From Symsagittifera roscoffensis (lineage: Eukaryota > Xenacoelomorpha > Acoela > Convolutidae), in the NCBI RefSeq assembly GCF_963678635.1, contig NC_087062.1, positions 42,112,395 to 42,176,394 of the forward strand: a DNA stretch of 64,000 nt, read 5' to 3'. Shown piece by piece: positions 10,901-20,364 of the stretch. Positions within the stretch are counted from its first letter, which is position 1, and every line of letters starts with the position of its first letter. The notes below the pieces were generated by a model. That model saw only the letters and a list, made by a program, of their open reading frames with translations, searched no databases and had not been told where the DNA came from. The translations under genes and the position numbers were made by a program.

Positions 10901-11517
10901 TCCCGCACCCTTTTTGCCTGTAGCTGTTCAGCTCTCATCATGTCCAGTTCTCTCCGCGCTTGATCCCTCTCAAGCACCGCTTGATCCCGGTCGAGGTTCG
11001 CCTTGTTCCTTTCCCGCTGGGTCCTCTCGAGTTCTCTCTTCATGGCACTGACGTCCGGATAAACTTCCCCCGTCTGCTGTGCCCGTGTCATCGATAGTAC
11101 TTTACTCGTACTCTGGCTCGTGGACCTGACTGATGGTCTGACCGGCAGTGGGAATTCCCCCGCGCCATACTCCGTATTGTTGTTCAGGCCAGGGTTCCTC
11201 GCCAAATCGAACCCCCTTATCGCCCCATCCACGTTCCAGGACAGCCATCTGGTTTGTTCTTGATTGGACACTCCATCATTGGTGTAGCCTACCATCAAAA
11301 CCGCATCCGTCGCAGACTCCCGACACTCCCCCTGTTCCTCCAATTGGAGGATGGCATTCAGCATCACTGCCATTCTCTCGTCCACTTGAGTATAATCCAG
11401 GTCCCTCAGCCGCCTGTACAATCCGTCAAGTGTGGGCTTTTTCAGAGCCGATGGCATGGACTTCCAGAATCGATCTGCCATTTCTGTAATTTCAATTGAG
11501 TCCTTGAGTATTAGCAA
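7963..11517 (-). CDS. Frame A: coiled coil plus SGNH/GDSL hydrolase-like domains
   Basis: This is a frame of about 1184 residues immediately downstream of the integrase block. Residues ~150-240 form a charged coiled coil with RDQA/ERDQ repeats. Residues ~410-590 read as an SGNH hydrolase: block I LIIGDSLLRV (~420), a Gly-containing SFAGAAT, block III VGTND (~470) and block V DGIHFD (~566). These supply the Ser, Gly, Asn and Asp/His of the family. A second, weaker SGNH-like domain follows, with VTGSDF, a FAGMNDH block near residue 897 and a late DDHPVVAHL. SGNH enzymes are esterases or lipases, and an esterase domain is known in ORF1 of CR1/L2 LINEs. I know of no gypsy element carrying one after integrase. 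The start is the beginning of the open frame; the first ATG is about 12 residues in. Confidence 0.7.
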   Translation of the reverse strand: MLILKDSIEITEMADRFWKSMPSALKKPTLDGLYRRLRDLDYTQVDERMAVMLNAILQLEEQGECRESATDAVLMVGYTNDGVSNQEQTRWLSWNVDGAIRGFDLARNPGLNNNTEYGAGEFPLPVRPSVRSTSQSTSKVLSMTRAQQTGEVYPDVSAMKRELERTQRERNKANLDRDQAVLERDQARRELDMMRAEQLQAKRVRENAANCEQLKQALERDQAKLERIQRQQRELDMQKGARPKERVVTGSRPESRMEVDEAPRSKGRFNLDRAAQEHMNEGLEVWIPPESASSLRGLETQVIRPLMDVALPGYTPSSTPGSSQVSGNSSRLKELQERLQLRSRESPARADLPSPWGEQPVRSVVISSYKKNTEGRYRKHNRIDWNAAQRERRDCFHDATWVEYFTHPRVPEGVVHLIIGDSLLRVLTRIQSHWQTGILSFAGAATPQMLATLEMLGMVSAYTVTLMVGTNDVSRGEARKVTRLHDKMSCILEEIRIQMDPAILTVCTLPYNMGADQHAVEMNNKVRSLNETIRKIHQRSVLPLRLLDVAEQMELSSFPDDASADGIHFDRPRGVEWLNNVFQRHICALEAELLETAQVTFGPPPNPPFYNPRSLSSRLGERADSRDSSRNSRTKLPSTAPMEADEATSATPQGSIMSSVVVAEKKRAEKPLETSRSKYEEKVKELDLEDLECRLELARTLGLQQVSHEDSGRHQCVDWLKAHETHFSRAKLMETADLTGIPIKSVMGPINYRPLKSLGSPGLVVEPPKHRTSIARIRVATPAQLRVVDKLMDPREMELPDAAYEGTRLANDPRYGKPCGQTQLAKTLAVYDRADPAAARVVIVTGSDFEGTSPKLFWPETLIYTLPEAELNQMLTLVVAMKSEMPCEPELLLFAGMNDHLHATGFLEQLKGGEPTPKRIWEAIQTLFAAINEVQENVASRFGSKTKVAFTTSPGYSSMPLALQFVYAILILIAEGNGWRVLIAAANRELEPTNLRLRRSELAAAWADVSHALRGFHELADILIVLDEVLLLEISNFARQLKLSPILRDDHPVVAHLTASLWFRDMELTITSSTSRSRGPNNERKNVAASEKQLESMVHRLAQEGGKWPFLTPRLENATGKTREDAPLLVKQIWDFLEEQLGIAEKREMTVGRFVTAANEVKIGGFWREHAKGELRTRRDHEIL

Positions 11518-11570
11518 CTTGAGTTTTGCCTGAGCAACTTGAGTTTTACCTGAGCAACTTGAGTTATCTT
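11510..11570 (-). repeat. Three short direct repeats upstream of frame A
   Basis: The unit CCTGAGCAACTTGAGTTTT recurs about three times, about 19 bp apart, just before frame A. Each unit carries the CTTGAG hexamer enriched across the element. Identical arrays lie at about 19957-20016 and 28491-28550 because the region is part of the tandem unit. The position suggests a control element for expression of the 3' frames. Confidence 0.55.
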
Positions 11571-11919
11571 TTTGAGTTATCGTTTTCTTCCTTCAATTGA
11601 ATATAGGTGAGTAGTCAATGTGAGTTCAACAAATCAATCTGAAAATAACACCCGATTTTTAAGACCGACAAGCTGTGTCTCTAACCAGAAAACCCCATTA
11701 CTTTTATGATTAAAAACCCTCTCCTTTTCGCCCTACTAAAATAGTTCAATTGAAATTTTCTAAAAACATGCAGATACATTTTATGTTTTAGCACCATCAA
11801 TCATTTAAAATAATAATTGTCATGCCAATCACCCCTAAGATCCCTTACATGTTTTGTACCCCAGTACCTAGCTCAAGACTCCTCCCTCACACCCGACTCG
11901 ACACCCCCGTGTACCCGAC
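11571..11919 (-). other. Non-coding spacer between integrase and frame A
   Basis: About 350 bp of AT-richer sequence lies between the integrase frame and the direct repeats before frame A. No open frame is seen. The same spacer follows each of the other two integrase copies (about 20016-20364 and 28550-28898). Confidence 0.5.
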
Positions 11920-14016
11920 TCAGGCGATGCTCAAGTAGTACTTTTTGTGAAGATACACCACTATCTCAGTTTCTGCAAAGACTACATGTATGATAGCGTA
12001 CAATTCCCTTGGGCTCAGTTTGCCCCTGTTTGGGTCATACACCGGCATTGAGACCTCTGTTATCCCTCTTTCAATCATGAAGTCTCGTAGTCTTGTTAGT
12101 GCCAACATTACGTGTTCGGGATCAATTGTGTTCCTGTCATTGACCCTCGTCACTAGGAAGCACAGGTATTTCCCCGGGACCCTTGCTACTGATGGTGGGA
12201 GCGCTGCCATCCCTCCCAGTCCTGGTCTCTGTCTGAACAGAAACTCTACGTTCTGGTATTCTCTCTTGAAGTCAGCTTCCAGTCTTGATTTGAAACTCAT
12301 GTCAGCCGTGATGCAGATCGCGCTCGTTCTGTTTGACAGGATGAAGTCACTATCTGTTATCATGATGTTTTCCGAGTACTGATTGGGTATTTCAAAATTC
12401 GTTTTGAAATTCCGGCCTATGTTAGGCTCTGGCTCTTGTTCTTCCAGTTCTAATTCGCTTGTTTCTCTCACTTCCTTGAGCTTCTTTATCATCAAATTTT
12501 CGGTGTGGGTAAGTCCTACCCCCACTCCCCGGACAAAAATATTTATCGACGTCCCCGTCGATGTTGTCGGGTCTGAATTGTCCGGTGGAATGTCCAGCGG
12601 CCTGTCTGTCGCCGTCCAGCCGAAGAGAGGGTCTTCTGACTTCTTGTGTTTTTCCGCTGACACGTCGACTTGCTGGATACTCTGTCCTCCATGGCCTTCG
12701 TCTTTGACGTCGCGTATCCACTCTAGTATCCTCAAGTTCGTGTTCTCCCTCCTCTCTATCTCGCTCTGTTCGAGGTCCGTCTCCATTTCTGGTGTCGAGT
12801 AATCTTCCTGCGGATAGTGTCCACCATCATCAATGACCTGCCATTCCTCTTCGGCTTCCAGTTCGCCTGCACTCAGTAATTCCTCGCCCAATTTGTCTGG
12901 CTGTATCTTGTCAATCAAGAAGTCATCCCCGTATCTGTTGTATCTCATACCCGTCCGTTTACGATTGCCAGTTCTGGTTCCCAGTGATATTGGTCGATCT
13001 GGCTCCATCCACTTCGGCACCTCATCTTGCTCCGGGTCGTTCCAGTCTTCTTCTGCAAACGATCCTGCTTCAGACTCCACCTCTATCTTTTCATTGTCGT
13101 CCAAGCTCAAGTTTTCATTGCCATCATTTTTCTCTCTGGTGCCCTTTTCATTCACTTCACACGCTGGCTCTACCACCAGGTACTCGAGACCCTCCATGTC
13201 TTTCGGTAGGCACCAGTCTTCCGGGGACGGGACGTGAGGCTTCAGATTTTCGTAATGTGCTGCTCGCCCAGTACTCAAGCGGTAGAACCGTCCTTGTTGA
13301 TGTACTTCCGTTATCATGAATGGTCCCCTCCACTTCTTGAGTAGTTTCTTTGTTCCCTTGGGCTGTATGACATTTTGGAAGACCCACACGTACTGGCCCA
13401 CTTCATATGGTTTTGCTTGTAATATTTTTTCGTCATAGTTCTTGCGTTGTCTCATTTGCGCTTGCGCCGTGTTCCTCCTGCATAGCTCGTTTAGCTCTTG
13501 TTGTCTTTTGATCGCTTCCTTCATATATGCCTGAGGCGACGTCCTCTTCCCCTCGTATTCTGGGTAGAAGAATGTTAGAGGCATTGCCCTCTCCCTGCCC
13601 GTCAACATCATGAAAGGACTGATGCCCGTCGTTGAGTGCTGTGTACTGTTATAGGCTCCTACTACCTGTGGCAGGTATTTGTCCCAGTCCGTCATGTATC
13701 TTGAGCAGTACACCCTTAACATGTTGACCAGTGTCCTGTTCTGTCTCTCTACCAACCCATTGGTCTGTGGATGATAGGTCGTCGAGTGTGCTTGAGCAAT
13801 GTGCGATCTCTTCATCAATTCTTTTGTAAAGTCCCCCACAAAAGCTTTGCCGTTGTCCGACTGGAAAGTCATTGGACAACCATACCGCGATATCCAATGC
13901 GTTATCAAATGATCGCATGTCTCCTCGACCGAGGCTGTTTGGCACGGGACCGCTTCCGCCAGCTTTGTGAAGTGATCTATTATAACCAGTATCTGGTTAT
14001 ATCCCGACTCCGTCAT
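11920..14016 (-). CDS. Integrase with C-terminal macro-like domain, block 1
   Basis: The frame is 698 residues. The N-terminal part is a gypsy integrase core with D, D and E positions (IIDHFTK, QSDNGKAFVGDF, NGLVERQNRT), and the zinc-binding HHCC part lies at the end of the preceding frame. A GPY/F-like module follows (WRGPFMITEV...LKPHVP). A long acidic linker (~residues 290-540) then leads to a C-terminal ~150 residues that resemble the TARG1/OARD1 class of macro domain. The matches are SNRTSAICITADM, a KYLCFLVTRV strand, RGITEVSMPVYD and FAETEIVVYL, in the right order and spacing. Macro domains bind or cleave ADP-ribose; activity here cannot be judged. The domain is kept in all three blocks. 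Confidence 0.75.
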   Translation of the reverse strand: MTESGYNQILVIIDHFTKLAEAVPCQTASVEETCDHLITHWISRYGCPMTFQSDNGKAFVGDFTKELMKRSHIAQAHSTTYHPQTNGLVERQNRTLVNMLRVYCSRYMTDWDKYLPQVVGAYNSTQHSTTGISPFMMLTGRERAMPLTFFYPEYEGKRTSPQAYMKEAIKRQQELNELCRRNTAQAQMRQRKNYDEKILQAKPYEVGQYVWVFQNVIQPKGTKKLLKKWRGPFMITEVHQQGRFYRLSTGRAAHYENLKPHVPSPEDWCLPKDMEGLEYLVVEPACEVNEKGTREKNDGNENLSLDDNEKIEVESEAGSFAEEDWNDPEQDEVPKWMEPDRPISLGTRTGNRKRTGMRYNRYGDDFLIDKIQPDKLGEELLSAGELEAEEEWQVIDDGGHYPQEDYSTPEMETDLEQSEIERRENTNLRILEWIRDVKDEGHGGQSIQQVDVSAEKHKKSEDPLFGWTATDRPLDIPPDNSDPTTSTGTSINIFVRGVGVGLTHTENLMIKKLKEVRETSELELEEQEPEPNIGRNFKTNFEIPNQYSENIMITDSDFILSNRTSAICITADMSFKSRLEADFKREYQNVEFLFRQRPGLGGMAALPPSVARVPGKYLCFLVTRVNDRNTIDPEHVMLALTRLRDFMIERGITEVSMPVYDPNRGKLSPRELYAIIHVVFAETEIVVYLHKKYYLSIA

Positions 14017-17000
14017 GCAGATTTTTGATGGTCTATCTGCACCACTTCATTGAACTCTGAGCTCTCAACGGACTTGAGGGGAAACTTCATCTTCCTTGGG
14101 TCTTTTACCTGGAGACATGCCAGGCAGGCATTCACCCATCTCTCGCAAGCTTTTCTCATTCCTGGCCAATCAAACCTGTGAAGTATCCTTTGTTGTACTT
14201 TGTCTATCCCCTGGTGGCCCATCTGGTCGTGTGATCTGAAAAGCACCTCCATTTGGTACAATTGTGGTAGTATGATGAGGTTGTGTTTGTGTAATATCTT
14301 TTCCTCATCTCTCCTCTTGCACGCTACCACCCCATCAGCTGTGTGATAAAGTAAGTCTTTCTTTTCTTTATAGAACTGGCTCGAGGTCTTGTAGCTGTCT
14401 TCCTCAAGTTCCCCCTTCTCCTTGACCCCCGACTGGATCCATTTGGAGAGGTTACTTGTCATTTTGTCATTCTTCTGGGCTCTTATTAGGTCTGACAGCC
14501 TATATCTCGCCTTGACATGCTCCTTTAGCGCCATGATCTGTCCATTCATCTCACCAGGGCTGTGGATGTCGTCACTCAGTTTCACGCATATCATCCTTTT
14601 CACGATTTTCATGTCGTCTTCTGGTACCAGATTCGTTCTGACGTTTGAGTTGCACGATAGTTCCCTGAATGGCTTTCTTGAAACCGCTATTCTCTCAAGT
14701 TCTTCACCACCTCTTATCTCTTGTATGTCCAGATTGTACGTTCCTGAAGATGGGTCAGTTTGTAACTCCCTGTCGTGGTGCCTTGTCTTCTCTTCCGCTA
14801 ATATCATGCACAGACTGTCTTGGCCTTCGCTGCTCTCATCCGAGTCTTCATCCCATTCTTCACGCTCCCCGGACAATTTTCCTTTTCCGGGTTCCTCTTC
14901 TTCTGTGAACCTGGACCACTCCCCGGACTCTTGATCTAGTCCCAGATGTTCAGTTCCTTCTTTGAATGTCACTTTCTTTTTCCTGACTTTTGTCTGCTCC
15001 AGAATATTTTCGGGGATTTTGTTAACTAGTGATCGCACGACATCTTTGCTATCAGTGACGCTTCCTTTTGAGGAGTCAGTATTGTTCGCTGTTTCTTTTC
15101 TCCGAAGTATAGTTAGTTCCGGTCCCTCCTGACCCTTCTCTTGGATCACGGGCTTATCATCTGATAGTTTCTCGAGCAACCTCATTAAGTCATCATCTAT
15201 CTGTGCAGCTCCTGCTTCTACCTGGTTAAGATCATAGCCTTTCGCCTTAAGTGTTTCCCTCACGATCTTCGACTTGAGTATTACCTCTATCGGGATCCTT
15301 CTGTTCTTCTTCAAGATGGTTTTTTCAAGAGGCTCTTTTGGTAATTCGGGATGATCTTCAATCGGTTTGCCTGATTTGTCCAGCCATCTTGTGAGAGGAA
15401 GACTGTCGTACGTTTCCTTGTCCATGAAGGAGAAGCCCTCTTTGATTTCAGGTCTGTCTGCCTCTCTTTGTTCTTGTCTCTCGTAGAACTCCGTCTTCTT
15501 ACTCAAGCTGTCGGCGTTTTGATGTTTATCCCGTGTTCTGTGCTCAATTATCATGTTGTATCCGTCCAAGCGAACTATCCACCTCCCAATGTAACTTTGG
15601 TCCATTGAGTACGTTTTCAGCCAGCTTAGTGCTCGATTGTCGACTCGCAGCTTGAAGGGCTCACTGCCTAGGTATGCCCTGTATTTCTCGACAAAGGTGA
15701 CCACTGCGAACATCTCTGCTTTCGGTGCTCCGTACTTCATTTCTGTGTCACTTAGGACTTTGCTCCCGTACGCTATTGGTCTCAAGACTGTCTTCCCATT
15801 CCATTCTTGTTCCTGATGGAGAATTCCTGAAATTGCAACTACCGATGCATCCGTGTCCAGCACGTACATCCCCTTCTCAGTCGGCATCCCTAGTACTGGT
15901 GCCTCGCATAGCTCTTTCTTTATCCTCTTGAATGACTCTTCTGCTGCGTTGTTCCATGTGAACCTCTTGCCCTTGTGCCTCATCAATTGTTGCATCGGGT
16001 ACACCTTGTCCGCATAGCCTTTGATGAACTCTCTGTAGTAGTTAGCGAAGCCCAGGAAGCTCATCAACTGGTGTTCCGTCTTCGGTAACTTCCAGGTTAG
16101 GACTGCTTCCACGGCGTCTGGATCAGGTCTGATGCCGTGCTTGTCTACCATCCTGCCCAAGTATTTTACTGAGTCCTTGAGTATCTCGCACTTTGATGGT
16201 TTACACTTTAGCCCCGATCTTTTCATGCACGCGAACACCTCGTCCAGTCTCTCAATGTGGTCTTCTAGTGTTGGCGTTGCTATTACCACGTCATCCACGT
16301 AGCACATTACCAGATTGCCATACTTCTTTGTCACGCCTATCAGCGCGTGTGCCATCAATCGCTGAAACGTGGCTGTGGCATTGCAAAGTCCAAACGGCAT
16401 CCGTTTCCACTGAAACAGACCCAACTCGCAGGCAAACCCTGTCTTGTCCCTGTCCTTCTTCCGTAGTGGTACCTGCCAAAAGGCCGAGCCTAAATCAAGA
16501 GTCGTAAAAAATTTTGCATCACCTAACTTCGAGAGGCTCTCATCAATCCTTAGGTATGGGATAGGCATCCTTCACCGTGACGGAGTTCAGGTATCGAAAG
16601 TCAAAACAAAACCTCAACTGGTCGCCTTTCTTTTTGGCCATCACTACTCCACACGCCCACGGTGACTTGGATGGTTCTATCATGTCATACTCTAGTAGCG
16701 TTTCGATCTCTTTTCTACACGCCTCCGATTTGTGCGGGGTCATGCGCCTCGCCCCCTCCCTGTGCGGTACCGCGTTCTCCTCAAGTTCTGCTTCATGCTC
16801 AACGAAATTACAACACCCGATATCCGCTTTGTGCTTCGAAAAAACTTCTTCGTTCCGCTCTAGTACGTCCTTGATGGCTTCGAGCTGTTCATCTTTCAGT
16901 TTGCCCCTCAAATGTTCAATCTCCGGCAGAACCGGTTTATCAGTTTGCAATTCATCTAGTGTGGGTCGCTCTGGAAAGTTCGAACAGCTCGACAGCCCAT

Positions 17001-17067
17001 CGTCCGTTTCTGACTTAAGTGATTTAATAAGACCTGAAGAATCTTTTATTTTCTGCAATCGTCTCAA
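14013..17067 (-). CDS. Reverse transcriptase, RNase H and integrase zinc region, block 1
   Basis: In sense order the region holds gypsy RT (RFCFDFRYLN, LDLGSAFWQVPL, MPFGLCNATATFQ and the active-site YVDD near 16290). RNase H follows (YVLDTDAS, KAEMFAVV, VDNRAL, KHQNADSLSK). An acidic spacer of about 250 residues then leads to the integrase N-terminal HHCC zinc module (GHQGIDKVQQRI, CLACLQVKD). The FANYYREFI and PFKLRVDNRALSWL segments are typical of the Ty3/gypsy connection and RNase H. The region is spread over more than one open frame. Confidence 0.88.
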
Positions 17068-17118
17068 GATACAAATTTTGTCCCTGTGATTGGGACAATC
17101 AACAACTTCATTCGGTTT

Positions 17119-18741
17119 TCAGTTCTCAATTGTTTCATATCGAGTTTTAACCGGTAAAGCATATCCCAGTTTCCTTCCTCTCTGTATCGTGATCGGTATA
17201 TCAAGGGTAGTCAACAAGACACTGACGCAGAGGCCGCTCTTCGTGTTCGAGAATGATCTTCCTAAAACAGCAGCACTTTGACTATTAGGATTCGGAACTA
17301 TACACACTTGCTTATTGTCACTTAATTCATTGTAATTTTTCATCCGCAAGCCTACGATTGCCGCTTCATTCGCCTTTAGCCTCACCCTCCTACTCAAGAA
17401 CACCGGTGCTTTGCTTTCATTTGCTATTATTAAATTTACCGGTTTGATTGCGTACCTCCTATCCGGGTTCCGTATCCTGAACATTGCGTTGTTTAGATCA
17501 ATCGCTATATCAAAGTTCCTGATGAAGTCTCTGCCTAAAATAAATTGGTCAGACTCATCTAGGTTTTCTACTACAAGAAAACTCATCCACAGGTTACGTT
17601 CCCCCAGATTGAGCGCTATTATCGGCGTTCTGCCCAACACGCGCAGGGCCCCTTTGTTCGCAGCCGACAACCGTATTCTCGAATCTATCAAGTCATCTTT
17701 GTTGAAGCCCATTCGTTCCCAAGTTTCGATTGGTATGACACTCAAGACCGCTCCCGTATCAAGTAACCCACGTAACTGAGTCTTCTTGCCACTTATGTCT
17801 AGCACGTGCCCTGTCACATCTGCCTCTGTCCCGATGTGCATCGCATCTTCTTCAAGCATGGCACAGTGTCCAATCGATCTCACCTCTAACTCTTCCTTCC
17901 CTACGTAGATTTGCCCAATTAGGTCTTCATCACATGTTATCATTGTTTTGGTATAGATGTTGATTCCATCTATATTTAACATCACCTCATGTGGACCATA
18001 AGCTTCTGTGTATCTGTTATCAACACGTACCGACTTGCTACCCCCTCGCGTGAGTAGTGCTCTCAATGCTCTAGAAGTCGATTGTGGGCTTATTAAACTC
18101 AAGTAATCTGCGTACACATCAATGTGCATTATTGTCTGGTCGCTCGGTTCGCTCAAGTTTCTGGTTACCTCGTGGCCGCCCACTGTGATTATCGACATTA
18201 TTCTAGCCCCGATTTTTGATATGCCGAATGGTTTTCCTGTCACCATCTTTACAGTGTTACAATTTCCAGTCTTTGTCGAGCCCGATACAGCCTCTGGTGC
18301 TGGCTTCGATCCAGTTAATGCTTCGTTGAAATTCTGCTTTTCGATCTCCTGCTTTAGTCGTTGTTCTATTTCTTTCGCTGCCAGATCCTGCTTCACTTTG
18401 TTGATGGCCTCCGCTGCCGCCTTCTCGTAATCTATTCCTGGGGCTTTCTTCGCCGTGGCCTCTGCTGCACTACCACATTGTGTTACAGTTTTCATTGATT
18501 TCGTTGGTAGCTCTACGTTTGGTCCCTCAAGTTTCTTCGTCTCAAATTCACCTTGTCTGTTTCTCTGGTTCTGCACCGCTGCTAGCGCCAACTTGTGTTT
18601 CGGATGACTCTGATTCTTGACCGCTTCCCAAAACAACGGACAGTCCATCCTGAAGTGCCCTTCTTGGTTGCAGAAGAAGCATCTTGCACCTATTTTGGTG
18701 ATCAAGCCGCTATAGAACTCGTATTCTTCCATCTGACTCAT
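17119..18741 (-). CDS. Zinc knuckle plus aspartic protease, block 1
   Basis: The frame is about 540 residues. It begins with a CCHC zinc knuckle (CFFCNQEGHFRMDC), then a Lys/Glu-rich region, then a retroviral-type aspartic protease with the catalytic LLDTGAVLSVIP near 17750 and a C-terminal FILGRDFIRNFDIAIDL strand. The protease would act as a dimer to process the polyprotein. It sits between gag and RT as in Ty3/gypsy elements. Confidence 0.85.
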   Translation of the reverse strand: MSQMEEYEFYSGLITKIGARCFFCNQEGHFRMDCPLFWEAVKNQSHPKHKLALAAVQNQRNRQGEFETKKLEGPNVELPTKSMKTVTQCGSAAEATAKKAPGIDYEKAAAEAINKVKQDLAAKEIEQRLKQEIEKQNFNEALTGSKPAPEAVSGSTKTGNCNTVKMVTGKPFGISKIGARIMSIITVGGHEVTRNLSEPSDQTIMHIDVYADYLSLISPQSTSRALRALLTRGGSKSVRVDNRYTEAYGPHEVMLNIDGINIYTKTMITCDEDLIGQIYVGKEELEVRSIGHCAMLEEDAMHIGTEADVTGHVLDISGKKTQLRGLLDTGAVLSVIPIETWERMGFNKDDLIDSRIRLSAANKGALRVLGRTPIIALNLGERNLWMSFLVVENLDESDQFILGRDFIRNFDIAIDLNNAMFRIRNPDRRYAIKPVNLIIANESKAPVFLSRRVRLKANEAAIVGLRMKNYNELSDNKQVCIVPNPNSQSAAVLGRSFSNTKSGLCVSVLLTTLDIPITIQRGRKLGYALPVKTRYETIEN

Positions 18742-18762
18742 ATCTTCCTCATCAGGTGCATA

Positions 18763-19156
18763 TCACAAACTCTTCATGCCCTGTTTGTATGTCGTGCAAT
18801 CCGCCACATGATGATCAACTGACCCGCAGTTAGCACACGACCTGCGTTTGTCCATGTCATCTCTGGGCTTGTACCATGGCGACCTCTGTGGCTGACTCCC
18901 CCCTTGGGTGTTCCTGTTGTCTGAGTACGAGTATTTCTTGGGTTTCATCAGCATGTATTCCCTTGACTTCTGCCTCATCTCTTCTGGAGTTGGCGCATTA
19001 TCTTTCGACAATGTGTAATACGTTGCTAACATCGTTCTCAAGTCATCACTCTTTACCCCATCAATGAACTTTGAGGCTATGCTGAAGTTTCTTCTATTGG
19101 TAGATTCTTCTGGGTCACTCCTTCTTCTCAAGCTCTCGAGATCATCTAGGAACCAC
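18763..19156 (-). CDS. Gag C-terminal part, block 1
   Basis: This part matches the second half of the complete gag at 35742-37220: capsid C-terminal segment (FLDDLESLRRR through GVKSDDLRTMLATYY) and a CCHC knuckle (CANCGSVDHHVADC). The upstream half is replaced at the tandem-unit boundary by the 5' part of frame A. It is a partial copy. Confidence 0.8.
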
Positions 19157-19162
19157 TTTTGA

Positions 19163-19962
19163 CACGCAGGGAGGACGCTGATTCGGGCGGTATCCATACC
19201 TCCAGCCCCTCGTTCATATGTTCTTGAGCCGCACGGTCGAGGTTGAATCGTCCCTTCGACCTAGGAGCTTCATCTACTTCCATGCGTGACTCTGGCCTTG
19301 AGCCAGTCACTACCCGTTCTTTGGGCCTAGCCCCTTTCTGCATATCGAGCTCGCGTTGTTGTCGCTGGATCCTCTCAAGTTTTGCCTGATCTCTCTCGAG
19401 AGCCTGCTTCAGCTGCTCACAATTCGCGGCATTCTCCCGCACCCTTTCTGCCTGTAGCTGTTCAGCTCTCATCATGTCCAGTTCTCTCCGCGCTTGATCC
19501 CTCTCAAGCACCGCTTGATCCCGGTCGAGGTTCGCCTTGTTCCTTTCCCGCTGGGTCCTCTCGAGTTCTCTCTTCATGGCACTGACGTCCGGATAAACTG
19601 ACCCCCGCGCCATACTCCGTATTGTTGTTCAGGCCAGGGTTCCTCGCCAAATCGAACCCCCTTATCGCCCCATCCACGTTCCAGGACAGCCATCTGGTTT
19701 GTTCTTGATTGGACACTCCATCATTGGTGTAGCCTACCATCAAAACCGCATCCGTCGCAGACTCCCGACACTCCCCCTGTTCCTCCAATTGGAGGATGGC
19801 ATTCAGCATCACTGCCATTCTCTCGTCCACTTGAGTATAATCCAGGTCCCTCAGCCGCCTGTACAATCCGTCAAGTGTGGGCTTTTTCAGAGCCGATGGC
19901 ATGGACTTCCAGAATCGATCTGCCATTTCTGTAATTTCAATTGAGTCCTTGAGTATTAGCAA
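19163..19962 (-). CDS. 5' part of frame A at the tandem-unit boundary (unit 2)
   Basis: This is the N-terminal coding part of frame A, including the RDQA/ERDQ coiled coil, almost identical to 10629-11517. It ends where the next gag part begins, so the SGNH domains are absent from this copy. It is a partial copy and shows at least one break. Confidence 0.75.
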
Positions 19963-20364
19963 CTTGAGTTTTGCCTGAGCAACTTGAGTTTTACCTGAGC
20001 AACTTGAGTTATCTTTTTGAGTTATCGTTTTCTTCCTTCAATTGAATATAGGTGAGTAGTCAATGTGAGTTCAACAAATCAATCTGAAAATAACACCCGA
20101 TTTTTAAGACCGACAAGCTGTGTCTCTAACCAGAAAACCCCATTACTTTTATGATTAAAAACCCTCTCCTTTTCGCCCTACTAAAATAGTTCAATTGAAA
20201 TTTTCTAAAAACATGCAGATACATTTTATGTTTTAGCACCATCAATCATTTAAAATAATAATTGTCATGCCAATCACCCCTAAGATCCCTTACATGTTTT
20301 GTACCCCAGTACCTAGCTCAAGACTCCTCCCTCACACCCGACTCGACACCCCCGTGTACCCGAC
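19963..20364 (-). other. Non-coding spacer, unit 2
   Basis: The sequence is equivalent to 11518-11919: the three short direct repeats and an AT-richer spacer. Nothing else is seen in it. Confidence 0.5.

Noticed and set aside
2626-11517. Close-packed same-strand frames resembling a bacterial operon
   Set aside because: They lie in the element next to eukaryotic-type gypsy genes and LTRs, with no bacterial gene families or ribosome binding sites; several apparent starts are not ATG.
12383-12802. Long plus-strand open frames opposite the integrase, RT and protease frames
   Set aside because: They are mirror readings of the minus-strand genes, recur identically in each tandem block, and have Ser/Leu-rich shadow composition.
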